From contig SSNU01000021.1 in NCBI GenBank assembly GCA_012064415.1, positions 92,278 to 156,277 on the forward strand: 64,000 nucleotides of DNA, in the 5' to 3' direction. Numbering within the stretch: the stretch's first letter is position 1; each line of letters begins with the position of its first letter. The translations under genes and the position numbers were made by a program. Below are positions 11,660-26,600 of this stretch, one piece after another. A model generated the notes under the pieces. It saw only the letters and a program-made list of their open reading frames with translations, searched no databases and had not been told where the DNA came from. The DNA is from Gyrodactylus bullatarudis (lineage: Eukaryota > Platyhelminthes > Monogenea > Gyrodactylidea > Gyrodactylidae).

Positions 11660-14600
11660 ATGAGTAAGACTGAGTTATTGCCCTCTTGTCCCAACAACAA
11701 GGAAATAGTTATTGTAAAGGAAGTTGAAGAGCTTCTTCAACCAGCACCCAAGATAGATCCTACAGAGAATAAAAATTTGGGTAATTTTGATTGAATAATT
11801 TTGATTTTTCAGTTGACACTTGCTACGATTATGCTATTAAAGGTGAAAAATTAAGTCAGGCAAATGACTTTGCAGGTTCAATTAAATACTTCACTGCTGC
11901 GCTTTACTATGGAACAGATAACTACAAACTTCTCTCTGCAATATACTGTCAACTCGGCAACGCATTTTTCTCCTTACAAGATTACGTACATGCATTGGAT
12001 TATCATAAATGGGATCTTAACATATCAAGACTCAATAATAATCTTATTGAAGAAGCTAAAGCAAGTGGAAACCTTGGAAATACGCTTAAGAAATTAGGCA
12101 AGTTTGACGAGGCAATTTTATGTAACCAGCGTCAGCTTGATATTGTGAGACAAATAAAGGATAAAGCATTAGAGTTACGATCCCTCTACAATCTTGCTAC
12201 AGCCTACATGGATAAAGGAATTTCATTAAGAAATAGAGAAAATGCTGAGGAAAATAAAACTGAGGAGCTTGTGTGTTTTGCAAAGGCAAAGGAACATTTT
12301 GAGTAAGCCATACTTTAAGTTGATTTATTAGATTAAACTTGAAATTATCCAAAGAGCTTAATGACCATGCTTTTGAGGGTGTACTTGAAGGTAGTTTGGG
12401 TAATATTTATTACCTCCAAAAGGATTATACTAATGCTATGATTCATTACAAAAGAGTGAGTTGTATTATATAAATTCATTTTTGATGCTTATTGAGAATT
12501 TATAGCTTATCTGAAAATGGAACGAGTGAAATTTCCCACGAGTGCATTAAATTTTTAATGATTGATTTATAACAAGCTGCTAGATTCTGGCAAGCAATTA
12601 ATTTGTGTAATTATAAGAAAATATAGTATTAAAATTATTACTAAAATATTTCATATAAATCTTTTTCTAGTTAAAAGATTGACTTTTATTCGCTCTCTAC
12701 TAATTTTTTCAACCAAATGAATGTTTTATACTATTAGAGATAACTCAATTCCCATCAGTTGTTCCAATGCTGATAATTAAAAATATTTGCACGCATAAAT
12801 GATCAACCGTAAATATTCATGTTCATCTGCCATATTTTAATTAATTTCAACATTATTGAAAATATGCATTACTCTTTTAGCGGTTAGCTATTGCAAAAGA
12901 ATTCGGTGATATTCGAGCCAAGAGGAGGTCCAGAATCAACCTTGCCAATACCCAAATGATGGCAAAGGATATCATTGGGGCACTTAAAAATTACTTGTAA
13001 ATTTTAAATATTTATCCATTTGAAGCTAATTATAATTGATATGCTATCGTGAATTTTGAAACTAGTTTTTGCATTCACCGTTGTTGTGAGTATTGAAACT
13101 AAACTTGATATTTAAACTCTTAAAGAATATGAATTGAAGAATATTACTTTAAACCTCATTGTTCTTTGCAAATTGAATTCGTTTGGATGAATCTATCTAA
13201 AGGTTTATTTTCTTTTTTCTTAAAATATTCCGTGCCAACTCACATGAAATCAAGTGTTAAAACTAAATGACTCGTTTAGTAACTTCTATGAAAATGATAA
13301 CAACCTGTCTTAACAAAAAAGTTTCTATCGTATCAGAAATAATCAAATAAACATGGCTTAATAAACGACTGATTCAAATCTGAGGATTAGCGCATAAAAT
13401 CAATTGATAGATCTTTGAAAATTAAGTTTAGTTTCAATACTCACGGAAATGGTGAATTTAGAAACCAGTTCAACACGAGAGTTGCAAAATTCACTGTCAC
13501 AAATGTCAAGATGAGAATTTTTACAAATTATTCTATATTTTTGCTCGAAAAATTACTCGACCAAATACGATTTTTCCTCTAATTTTTTTCAATGTTTATT
13601 CTCGTAACACTATAGGATAGTAAAAATAGTAAATTCTCATCTGTACATCAGTTAGTTTCAGTTTTTCCTTTCTGAATTGATAAAAGTACTTGATTTATTT
13701 CTATTTCCAGAAAAGCCTATCAAATATCAATGCAGTTATATGAGTTATCTCTAATACCTTCCATCTGTCAGCAATTGGGCAATTGCTGTGTCCTCCTCAA
13801 AAGGCCTCTCGTTGCTATAATTTACCATTTACGTGGTCTATCCATCTCTCTCTTGTGTGACGATAATCAAACAATTCTAAATCTACTCTCTGATCTGATC
13901 AAGGATTACTTTATTCTGAATGATCATGAATTTCATAGAAAATCCACCATCCTCTTTGCTGCCAGTTCTGTGTTGATGAAAGAGAACGAAAATTTAATCT
14001 TACCTTCACAAGATGAAATCAAAAAGAAAATCTCAAAGTATATCGATCCAGAGGAGAGTATACCCGATGAGCTCATTGAGGAAAGCTCAAAATATCGTGA
14101 CAAGGAATGGCTGGAAGAAGAAATTAAACAAATTTATTCTCTTGTAAGTTAATAGAAAAATTCTCTCTCAACTAGCATTAGTTTATCACTTGTATTTCCT
14201 GTTTTTCATTGAAATTTCTTTTGTAAAGAAATTCGAAAGAGAATGAATTTTTTTGGAAATTTCTCTTTGACGAGGTAATCTTGTTCAATTGAAGAGTTTA
14301 ATCTGAGAAATAATGATATCCCATATATGAATTTATCTTCTCATAATTTACTCACATTTACACATAGGAAAGAACATTCTCTTCTATCTCAAGTGTTTAT
14401 TTTCTAATCTACATTTCTATTGGAGAAATGTTAAGTCGAGATGGAAATAATTCAGATCCGAATTATACCACATCTCATGCTGTCTAAATTTCGAGATTTG
14501 TTTTCAATTTCTTTTGGGAAATTTCACCTTTTTAGAAAAGAATTAGTATTTTAACTTGTTGTAATCCTGTTCAATTGGTCCGTTCGAAGTTTGATATTGT

Positions 14601-17600
14601 CCTTTTATTTATTTAAATTGGGATTATCAGTAAAAAAACCATTTGTCCAATCAGGAATCATCCTTGCATCGTTCAAGTGTGTAGGAGTGAGAATTTCTCT
14701 ATAGTTTAGAATTTAAACAAACAATTGTTAGTTTTATCAAAGTCAAAAAATAAAAGATGTGTCTATTCGAGATTAATCTCCTCATCATGCCCAACAAGCA
14801 TATTTGTATCCATTCATCCATTTTATCTTGTTCATGAATAGAAAATATTATATCAAGGTATATTTTTTCCCCATATTTATAGGTAACCTCTCATTTGTTG
14901 TATGTTGTTGATTTTCTGATTAATCAGTTGCTTTTTCTTTGAAAATTTATTTTTCACAAAAGTCCATTTAATTTTTGAAAATTTTCTCTTTATTTGCAAA
15001 TGCAGGATTAGGTCCTATCTAATAATTATATTGTTCAGGACTCATTTTATATTTTGAATATTAAACTCTTAACGAAATCACAGACAATCAAATTATAGAT
15101 GACTCGTGTAAATAGCAAGAGACGAATAAAGGAGAAAATGATCTAACTAAAGTTGGTTGATATTAAGTTGGAAATCTATGTTTTTTACGAAAACTTCGAT
15201 TTTTTCATCGAAAATTCGAATTTGTAAAAGATTTTTTGGAATCCTACTCATGTTGCCCACTTTTACCATTTGAAGAGAAAAGTTCTGAAAAAATTATTTT
15301 TCTAACTTTGAACTCAAAATTATTATTGATTTTAAAATGGGAGTGTGGCAAAAAGATGGTTATATAGATGAGTTCTTGAGTTTCATAATATCTGTTATCT
15401 TGAAAATGTTTTGGAATAACACTTCTAAAAGTTTCTTCTCATGAGTAATATATTTACATTACCGGATCCGGTTAGCTTAGTCGGAATAGAGGTATGGAAT
15501 GAAAATCAATTTTGGTTGTGAAGCAATACTCTTCTCATGCAAAGATGAAATTTTTTTATTATATTTCTGTTAGCATAAAGAAGGGGGAGCGGTGGGAAGA
15601 TCGGGGATCTCAATCAAATAGACTCACTTATTTAGCTTTTATAAATAATTTCAATCCCTCCCCCTTTTGTTTATAAAGAGAGTGCAGTGCTTGCTCTTTT
15701 ATCTTTTATCCTCTTGTGATTAACATATAGAGACAGATACCTGTGTCTCTTGATTTTAATCTCAAAAAATCATTCTATTTACCATTCATTCAGATTTCCC
15801 TTTCCATCCTTGTTCTCTTTCTACTTTAGAGTATATTTCCATAGTTTTCAATATCCTTCGTACACTCTAGCCGGATATTGTTTATCTTTATCTATTCATG
15901 TTTACTTTTGAATTGACTTCACTCTACTCTATAAAGTTATTTCTGAGATTGAATCGGAAAATTTCTCCTTCTATAGAGAGATGAATAAAACATTTAACCC
16001 TATACAGTAGGGATGGATTTTTCAATTCTTCTGGTTTGGCATATGGGAAAGGGCACAACAATAGAAATATTAGTTTTTCTATGAATTAAATATTGTCATT
16101 AACCACATTTTTGTTGAGTGAAAAAGTAATTACAGTTTTTAAAAAATTCAAGCCACTTATTATTTCATGTTGTTGAGCTTCTAATGTTTGGTTCTAAAAC
16201 TCATAAGGAAGGTTAGAAAAAACTAGCGAGTGATAAATTTTCCTTTAAAATAATTTTTCATTGAGATGGCAGTGATGGTGTCAATAGAATCTCTCAAATT
16301 TGATGTTTTTAATATTAAGTTGTCATTAAAGTTTTTTCAGGTTTTCGATAGAAATAGTTATTTCTTTACTAAATTGTATATTAGGTACACGCTGATGCTC
16401 TAATGCGGGATCTGTGATTTCTTCGGACCGAATTAGATATAATAAAATATTGAAAAAAACCCCAAAAAGCCTAAATAAAAATATTTAAACCATACCAAGC
16501 TTTCTATAGGCTTGAGTGAAATTATTTTCTAAAGTGAGTGTATTTATTCTTTGATCTGAGCTGTGCATATTTCCTAGTGAATATTTTTAGGTTATCATCA
16601 AGAAAAATCTTGACCACTTTATAAGCCTATTAACACCAAAATATTATTAATCGGCGAGATCAAAGTTGTCTTTACACGAGGTCTTATGGAAAGAAAATTA
16701 AATATGAATCTTATTAGAACACTTTTCAAAGTAAATCTTTTCATTAACACAATTACATGTAGCCCTGTACGTGCGTATAAACGATATATTCAAAAATAAA
16801 TCCTAAAAAAATCACAAAATTATTTTTAAATTTAAATCCAATGTTTTAGTAGAATGTAAAAAATATTTGCTTTAATTGGATTTATTTATTAGTATTAAGA
16901 ATATTATCATTAGCGAAATTCTGTTTTATCCTTTAGAAAATTTCTATTTGAACTAAGATAATACAATACAAATCGTAGAAAACGTTTATTTCGGTCTGAA
17001 AAAGAATTCAGTTCACGAGTAATTCTTTACTCGAACATGTTAAGGCGAAATCACTCAAAACCCTACTATTATTTATTCAATGGTACATGACACACCATCT
17101 TGAGTTTTTCATTTTAATACTCGGATATTGTATTTTTAAAATGTACAATACAATCAATCCTTTTGTTAAATCATACTTTTTGTTCAGGATATTTTGCCTA
17201 TTTAGAATCTGTTAGTTCAGTTATGAAATCTTAAATTGGGAGCTAGAATATCATTGAATACAATTCGTTGTATCTGCTTATCAATATTCCGACGGCATTT
17301 CTTTTTGTTACATTTCTTCAGTTGATTGATGTTTCATCTTTAATCAGATCTACTTCATACCAAGTTGTTACAAGAAATATAATGCTGAAAATTTAGTATT
17401 GAGAATAGATATTTGGCTAATCACAAAAGTTTCAGCTTGCAAAGTAAGACCCGAGTCGGATGCCTGAAAAATAAAAGATCTGAGGTCCATCATGATCAGG
17501 AACCAAACAAGGGGTAGAATCTAAAGGAAATTTACTTTTGATATATTCTAATATTTCTCTGATAAAATCATTTCAATGAAAATGGAATCTGTGGGTGAAT

Positions 17601-20600
17601 TTCTCAGGATATAAAAATTTAGATCCTCGATGGGAAAATTTTCTAATTTTCAATATAGATTCTCAAATCAACAATTCTCCACTATGTTTTAAGGAATAAT
17701 GATAAAAGTGGAAATGTAAAAACATTTTTCCCTCAGACAGTGATCAATCACTCCGTTTCTAATTTATTCAATTCCTCTGTTGTATTACTGTGAAATTAAC
17801 AATATTTCATTCAAGTTGACATTCCCGAGTTACAATCTTCCCGACCATTTTTTTCTGTTCACATTTATTCTCATAATTGGATCTCGATCAAGGGTAAAAT
17901 TAGTATTAAACAACTCACTTTTTTTTAAATTATTGTAACATTATAATTTGATAATTAGTCATTACAAAAAATAATACCTGAAACACTTTTAAGTTAATGA
18001 GGAATTAATTAAGAGGATTAGAAGACTTGTGAATATGTAGTTATAAAGCTTTTATTTCACCGGATCTCGTCAGAATCTTACACCAGCTAGTTATTTATAC
18101 AGAAAATTAGTACATCTTTGGGATCCTCTGATTGATTGATCAGGTTCACCTTTTGAGTTGATTTTGACGAGGAGAGATAATAATTATCGTTTGTTAAGGA
18201 AAGAGTCTATCTGTAACTGCCCACTGCATCTTTTCCTTTTCGTTCCCATTTTTCTAATTGCAGGCTTTTCATTGATTGGCTTGAAACTGATAATTACTGG
18301 TTGAGAAATAATTTGACTATCAACTATTGTTGACTTATCTGAGTGTGGATTTTCATCAACTGTAACTGTTTTTGGGGCTGACATCTGAAGTTGATTATCT
18401 AGAGACCTTTTTAAGAACTTAAAAGATCGAATTTTTTTTATTTATTTTTTATTGTCTAACAAAAAAAAATATTCCAAATTTGCCCAATTCCATACGTTAA
18501 TCTGATATGCTAGATTATCGAATCTTTATTATGTGTTCTCGAATATCAATTGTTGGATTGTTACTAATAAATATATATGACTTATTACAAAATCAATGAC
18601 CGTATAACTTTATTATAAAACCTGACACCCCGCTAGATTATATCAAAGTGATTTATTTTCGTGATATTCTTTGCCTGTAAAGTATGACTTTGTGTTGCTG
18701 TTTTTCCTCGTAGCCTGGAGACTAAACTTTCTTACTTTTATCACATTACGCTACTTAAAACTTGTGTATATATATTAAGAATTCGTGTACTCAATTCTCG
18801 AGAGGATTATTATTTGTGACTCTAATTGAGTCGAACATATATTTCCCTTTTTTCACTCTCTCGATAAGTATCGATTTTTAAGAAATACTACTATTATTTC
18901 CATAAATAATAAAATACTATTTTTTCTGATTTATTAAAATGAAAGATAATCAAGATGATGTCATTACCAGAAATTCCAATGGTCCTAGTTGAATCTCATC
19001 ATCACTATAGAAATGTCATCTTTGTCATGTCATAATTAATTGCTTCCCCCTCTCAGTCACTGCTTCAATATTTTTTCACTTAAGATGAATTAATCAATTA
19101 TAATTGATAAATTAATTTCCAAGAAAAATATACTGTACATTTTGTATTTTTCTCCCCGAAATAAATTCAAAAGTATGTTTTCAGCTGGTCAGTTTATCGA
19201 ATCAACTTTGTCTGATTTATTTTTTCTTCCTTTACAATTCTCATAACGCCATAGTTAGTCTTACTCATTCTCTAAATTTGAATCAATCAAGACCCGTTTT
19301 TTTACAAAGTTAACTTGATTGTATTTACTATTGAGTATGTTGGTGAATATTAATTCAAATAGTTATATATGCATCAAAAATTTCTCAAGAAAATCTGTCT
19401 ATCAATTGAAAATTCAGCTTGAAAATCATGAGTTGTCATTTTCCATCAGCATTACATCACAAATAACACATCATGAATTGTGGATAAAATAATATTTCGT
19501 GAGAGAAAAAAGATGTTCCCATTCCCAATTAATTATTCAAACACTGAAAACGCAAATTTATCGATACTTGAATGAAAAGTTAAAGCATTTTTTCACACTG
19601 AAATTAAATTTACTACATTTTTGTATATTTTCCAACCATTTTCAGCAATTTATTCATTTTTTTAAAGATTAAAGAAGATCACAACAATGATGGTGGCAAG
19701 AAAGAATCAAGCCTTACCGAAATCGAATTTCCAAAGGACCCTGAAGAGAACAAGGAACACTTGGATAACGTTGTCTTTGAACATGTCATATCGGGTCTGG
19801 ATATGGTTGTGGTCACTCTTCAAGAAGACGGAAAATCATGTTCCCGTCATCCTTTCAAAAGTTTGTCTCATCTTTTATCGTTTCACTGAATGATATAATT
19901 TTCTTGTAGAATTTGATGATAAGATCCGTTTTATTTTAGAACTTTTGAATTAAGATTCTTTTGTATTTTTAACTTTCTTTTTGAACTGAATATTAACACT
20001 TATTGATATTGATCAAGAATTCCTGATGATTAAACAGTAAACGTACTCTAATTAGTGTTCTTAAATTATATTAATTTTGACCCAATATTTAATTCAACAC
20101 TATCCATTCAAGAACTCGTCTACACCGAGTTATTTTATTTACTTCTGTTCATTTTTATAAGTTAACTCACTCCAAAAATATTCTCGCTACACTCTTATTA
20201 ATTTACTCTCTTCCCTCTTGAGATTGACTTTTTTTCATCAACAAACTGCTAGTTTTCTGGTAGTATAGTTTTTTTTCACTAGAGTCCTTTTCATTATCAC
20301 ATATCCCTAACATAAGAACATACTATTTAATTAGGGCAATGAAAAACAACCACGTTTCATGCTTTGGTCAAATATTCCTGTTTCAACTGAAAAAAGACAT
20401 TTTAAAAGTTTTTTTTACTATAAACCTTTTTTTAATTTGAAATATTGTCAAAACTATTTTAAAATCTAAATTTTGTTATTTCTCGTAGTAAAATTCATTT
20501 GAAAAATTTTGGCGCTTGTCAGAACCAACTTGAAAACATATAGTTTCCTCTAGGAAAAGTTACATGGATATCGTGATTATAATCCTATGAACAATTATAG

Positions 20601-23600
20601 ATTACTCATTCTCATGTAGTACAGGATACATGTCAAAAATTTACTGATTCCTATTCTTTTCTCTCTCATCACCATGTATAGTATAAATCTCTTTTATTCT
20701 CACTAATACTCACTACATGTGCATATATAAATACCAGGGAAATTATTACCTTTCCAAGAGATAATAAAATAATATTCGCATTTCCTCCCAGATTCTTATC
20801 AACTCCTTTTCATTTCCTCACAAGAGAATATTCTCATTTTCCAATGTAACTTTTTGATTTCTTCACAAGTATCAATCATGAAATACTCCCACTACTATAT
20901 CAATCTCAACAGCTTTGTCCAAGATTTCTTTTTTCTTCTCACCATAATGCATGAAATGAACTGGGATTATTTGTACTGTAACTTGAGAGTTTCAACCACC
21001 TCATCTCCATCCATGATAGCATGATGAGATTATTAATTCTGAATCAATTAAAATTCCCTCATGTTGTTCGATCCTTTTTATCATCACCTTGGTTATTTCT
21101 CTCAATGTGTACGCTTAATTCTTAGACCTTCTTCTTTTTCTATACATTTCAAGACCACTTCGAATGTGTCTCAGCAAGAGAGACTTTAATAAAGGGGCCA
21201 AACCTGTTTTCCCCTACTCTTACTACTGCTGCTAGTTTTGTTAAAGGAAAATCAGAATAAAATGTAAGCTAAAAAACACCAAAACTCTCTCATAAATAGC
21301 AACAGTCGAAATGAAAAAGCTCACATAGGCCAAAATAGCTGAAGATTTTGAGATTTTTTTGAATGCTGCTGTATCTTACTTGAGATGATCGTTCCCTTTA
21401 AGTTGGATTATTTCAAATGCGTGTCAGTAGTGGAGGGACTTTGAAAAAGGGGCTGGACTTGTTTTCATCTACGCTTACCATTACTACTTGTACTACTTGA
21501 TTCTGTTGAAGCTTATGAATGAATTTTCCTCTTAATAGAAAATATTTCAGTATACAATGTATCAGTTTATTATTATTATCATCATCATCATTCTCATCGA
21601 AATAAAAGCAGCAACAACCAATGCAATATTATTCCATCTCTCTCTATCTGTCTTCATTCATTTGAGTTCTTATTTCCCCTGAGTATACTCAATCAGTCTC
21701 TCATGTATCCTGATTATCCCTCCTATGATATTGATGATGATGATGATGATGAGGATAATTGGAATTCTTTTATTGAAATAAAAATTGAGAAGATAACCAA
21801 GACTGTAGTAATATTATAATGGAGGGATATATAATCATTCCTTTTGCTTCTTCCCTTTCAACTTGCATATCTCTCTAATGACAGACAAATTCCATGTCTC
21901 TCTTTCTCTTTCTGAGTCTCTTGTTATTATGATATATCACTAAATTTTTATGATTATGAGAAGAGAGCGAACTAGTGAGCTATAGATTAGATCACACACG
22001 CATACTCCTTCTCTCCCTTGCCAACTTTCTCTGTGTGTGTGTGGAAATGTATGGCATATATATTTACATATATATGTATGTTTGTGTGTATCTAAGCTCA
22101 CGTAATATTTTTGACGGTTAAAAGGATCAAAGTTTCTCTTCCTTCCCATGTTCCACCTAGTAGAAGTTGCTCTCTTCCCTTTTCACCCGAATCATTCTAA
22201 AATTTAGAATCTAAATGCGTATACGAAGTCTATAAATTTTCCTACTTTAACTCAACTCACATTCATCTCTCCCATAGTAAAGCTAGTTAATATGAAAAAT
22301 GAAATTTATGATTCTTACAAAATTCTCACTATTTTCACTATAAAATCGAATTTGATCAAGAACTTTTGGAATCTAAATCATGAGGCCTACTTTCACTTTT
22401 CTGTAAATTATGGTATTTTTCAAATCTTGAGTTGCTACCAAATTCACATTTTATTTTTGAACTTTGGGTTGATTTCAAAATGAGGGAGATTGATCAAAAG
22501 TTGACTTTGAAACAAAGAAATCAAATTTTGAGAATCACCCCATCATCATGTTAGAACTGAAATTTTGATCAGTTTTAATACGTGAAATCGATGAAATTTT
22601 GACGATCCAAAGAACTGCGAGTTCATCTATAGTTTCATGGTGATGATCAATTTTCTTATCTTATCTTAAAAATTAGCTTCTAATAATTCTCTCATTCAAC
22701 AAAAAATTTTAATTCAAGATTTAAAATAAACTCAAAAATTCCTGTTTCCTGTTCTAGACTCTTAGAATTCTTTTTCAAATTCGACTTCATGATGAAAAAA
22801 TTGATAATTTTTTAAAAATCATAAATTCCCATCTTCATATTAACTACGTGTAGGGATGCACTACTCCAAAATGTTACCGAAATCTTTTACACCTCTTTCT
22901 TCATCTATTAGATTCATTAGAGTTGATAAAATTGATTTTTAAGGTGCTCCCATTTCTCTTTTCATCATGTTTTTTCAGTACCTCTGATCGAAATAAATTT
23001 ATTGCAGCTATCGATCAAATAAACTGCTTTTATATGACTCTCGACAATGAAGCAATTTATTCAGTAATCTTGTTTTCTAAATAAACAAAAGATCTTTCTT
23101 TGTATTCCAATATTTATTATACTAGTTTCTCCCCTACAACCTTGAACTAAATACAGAAAATTTTGTTTCCAGCTGTAAATTTTTATTTTCTGTTTAATAT
23201 TTATGTGTATAAACCTTACCTGGATCTAATCGAAACCTCATCGTGAGTAAATTACTTTTTTCTTCCTATCAGAATAATCCACTAGTAGTTTTGTTCTAAT
23301 TAATTCATCAGTGGTTGCAACCTAAAAAAATTTTCCTTTATGGTTTTACAACTCCATCAGGAGTGTTCCCATACAAAACTTTCTCAACATTTACAGCAAT
23401 TCTCGATAAATTTTGGGGTTTAATGATTTTTAAATAAATCTTATTTATTCAACATGGTCTAAAAATTTACTGGAAACATCATCGATTCAAGAAAAATATT
23501 CGAGAAAAATATTTTTGGAAAAAACTGGAGACATTTTTAATTTCTAGATACTTTAGATTTTAAGGTGTGAGAGGATCACTAATAGAAAAAGAAACGTATC

Positions 23601-26600
23601 TTTACTATTAAATTATTGAATGAACCGTCTATTTGAACTAATCCCAGATGATCATTCTAATTTATTAATTTTCAAGCAGAAAAAATGGTCAAAAAATAAG
23701 ATGTAGTCTTTCGCACGATGATGAATGTTTCCAAAAATTTCAATCACCATTTTTTTCCTTGTTTATTGGTGATTCTGAAAAATACGTTTGATTCTTCTCA
23801 CACTTCGAAATCAACATTTTCAACTCCAAGTTTTAAAAAATGGAAAAATCTCTCCAAAAATATTTTTTTTTAAATCGATTTTTTTGAATCAGTTTCCACA
23901 AAATCTTCAGAAAATTTTTAAACGTTGATGAAAAAATGAGATTTTTGTGATGCATCGAGACAAGCTTTTGATGACTGGCGATTTAACTTTGGCTATCATT
24001 TTTTCATCATTCTAATGGTAAAGTAACAAGTATAGTAGCAATTCCATGTGTTTCTAAGGATGGTTTATGAATAGAGCTAGGTCTAATCCCTAAAAGTGAT
24101 TGTAAATTTTAACAGTATTTTACTTTTTACACTTTATACATACTTTTACATATAATTTTTGCGATCAGCATCTGTATCTAGTTCTCATTTTGTGTCTTTG
24201 GGCTTTCAACTATTTCTCTCCTATTATGTATTGATTTTATTGAGCGGGAATAAAATTATCTACTTGATTTTCTCTTAAAATATTGAGATTAAATCAATTT
24301 AACATTTTCAGAATCTCTCAATCATCACCATTAAGGTGTAAATGCTTAAAAAGTTTTTATTTGACATTTTTACCCTTGGCCTATGATGCATAATATTTTA
24401 CACATTTCAATGAATAAAATCGTATCAATTGAGTTATAATCGATCGTAAATACATACATATCCATCTGTATTTCAAAGGATAGACTTGAATCAAAATAGA
24501 ATTTTACTCTGCATCTTTTCAACATCTTTTCAACATCTTTTCAATTAGAAATTCGTAATTAATAATCAGTAAGAATGCATATGAATTTTTTGCCTCGAAC
24601 AACTTACGATTTGTCAATTTTGTTAAAATAATCATGTATGAATATCTTGTATAAATAAATAGACAAAGGATACAACCTGGGAAATCTCTTGGGTTTCAAA
24701 TGCATCAGGGTTAATCTGGAATCTATGTCTCTATGAAAGGTGAAGAGTAGTGAGAAGAACTGTTAATTCCCATAAGAATCTGAGATTGTGAGAATTTGTT
24801 CTGGAATTTTTCTGGGAAAAAGCTCAAATTTTCCTTTTTCTAAAGTTATCACAAAAGAAAAGTTCAAGAACTCGGTTATTTTTCAAGGTTTTTTCAACTT
24901 TGACGTGTAATCTTTTTACCAGAATTATGAATTTTATTCTTTGACAATAACACACGTAAGAATTTTTGAGGTCTGCAAAAAATTGTAGAAATATGACGTT
25001 TGATTTGTTCTGCTAAAAAAACTTGGCATCTGTCATCGATCAGCAGCACATTTATTTTGATGAGTAGATTAAAAATTTTAACAAAATCTTTGCTTGAACT
25101 CATACATTATCTGTAGTATTACTATACTTTGTCATTTGCATATTTAAAATGAATGCATTTCTTTCAGATCCAGATCAGATTATCTTTGAAACGTATGATG
25201 GAGATAATGTAAGTTGCACCTGACAAATTCCTCTATTACTTCTTGGCTGATTAATTTCCTATGGAATATTTTCTTTTACAAAATATTCAATCTTCTTTTT
25301 ACCTCTTTATTTTCTCAAAAGTCCACTCTTCAATTATTCTCTCTAGCAAAGATACAATATTCAATAAAAGAACTACTATAGTTGCCTTCTTCTTACCTTG
25401 TTGGAATCAAGTTACATATGAATGAGTTTAATAATAACAATCCAGAGTATGGTGATCTAATTAATTCCACATTCAGAATGCTTCCCAGAAAGTTACTCCA
25501 ATATATATTCTGAGTTATGCAAAATGTCATTTTTAAACTCTGTTCCCTTTTTTCAACTAGAGCTTAGATTTATTCCTTCTCTTTAGTATACACTGTATAA
25601 AAGACTATTATTAAATTGGAAAAAATCCCAAATAATGTATAAGGCAAGTCAGTCAATGGAGGGAAATCTCAATGAGAAATAATAACACTATATAGTTCAA
25701 GTCTTTTGATTGTTTCTTTCCTCTTTCACTTGGAACAAATCCTTGTCCAGATTTGAAAGGAACTATAGAATTAAATTTCTCTTCTAATGAACAGTAATGA
25801 GGGACGTTGAATGTTTTATTTTGCTGACTATCTCATTTTTGTCTGTCCAAGGCAAAAATTCCGTAGCAATAAAATAAATATGATTAAATTTATCAACTTG
25901 AATTAACACCATAGTAAACGCAGAGGTTTTTCATGTTAAAGAGTTAAAAAAATAGGCTCGTATACGAAGTTGTAATCAGGCAAAAGAATCTATTGTTGAT
26001 CAATCGTTCATTTTGTCATTAGTTACTAACTGATTTTAACTGATTAGATTCCTATGACATTCATTTATTCAACCTCTCTTTTATCTTGCAGAAGGTCATA
26101 ATGAACCAAATTCCCTCAATTAATTCAACATTCAATCCAAATACGTTGAACAAGGCAAACTCTTCCACTGAACTCCAGACGAATTCTCATGAGGATTTTG
26201 ATAGATTTTTAAATCTTGTCTCCCAAGTTCAATCACGGCGCTTAGATGAACAGCGGTGTAATTTACCAATATCCAGTATCACTGACGCATCGCCTGATAA
26301 TCGACCTCGTCACGAAGAAGTTGGAAACTCAAACCTGAACCCACAACTGCGAAATTCAGAAAATAATCAAGAGAATGATGAAAATTTCTTCAATCTTGTC
26401 GATAGAATTCAGGTTAATAATTAAATTTTTTGATATTTCTATTTTTTATTAAATCAAACTCTTCTAATTCTAGAGTCTTAGAATGGATGATCAGAGAGCA
26501 AGTCTTCCAGATTTCCCGGGTCTAATCCGAGTTCCTTCAGCTGCACGTTTAGCTCTGAGTCCTATTGGTGAGTCTGGATCAGTCCTAAGGAATGGTGCAA

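Larger units (their letters stand above)
14144..19667. other. 5.5 kb Pins intron
   Basis: AT-rich intron between the last TPR exon and the acidic linker exon. It holds a dispersed repeat at 18041-18150 and an antisense ORF at 18184-18384, both listed separately. A pyrimidine-rich tract lies around 15650-15850. No other gene-like frame or element was recognised. Confidence 0.6.
19861..25167. other. 5.3 kb Pins intron
   Basis: Holds a dispersed repeat (21258-21335), a weak ~100 bp direct repeat (about 21143-21245 and 21411-21515), microsatellites (ATT/ATC near 21571-21595, GAT near 21729-21752, GT near 22030-22044) and a MITE at 22283-22846. No coding sequence was recognised. An antisense frame near 24894-25103 shows no features. 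Confidence 0.6.
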
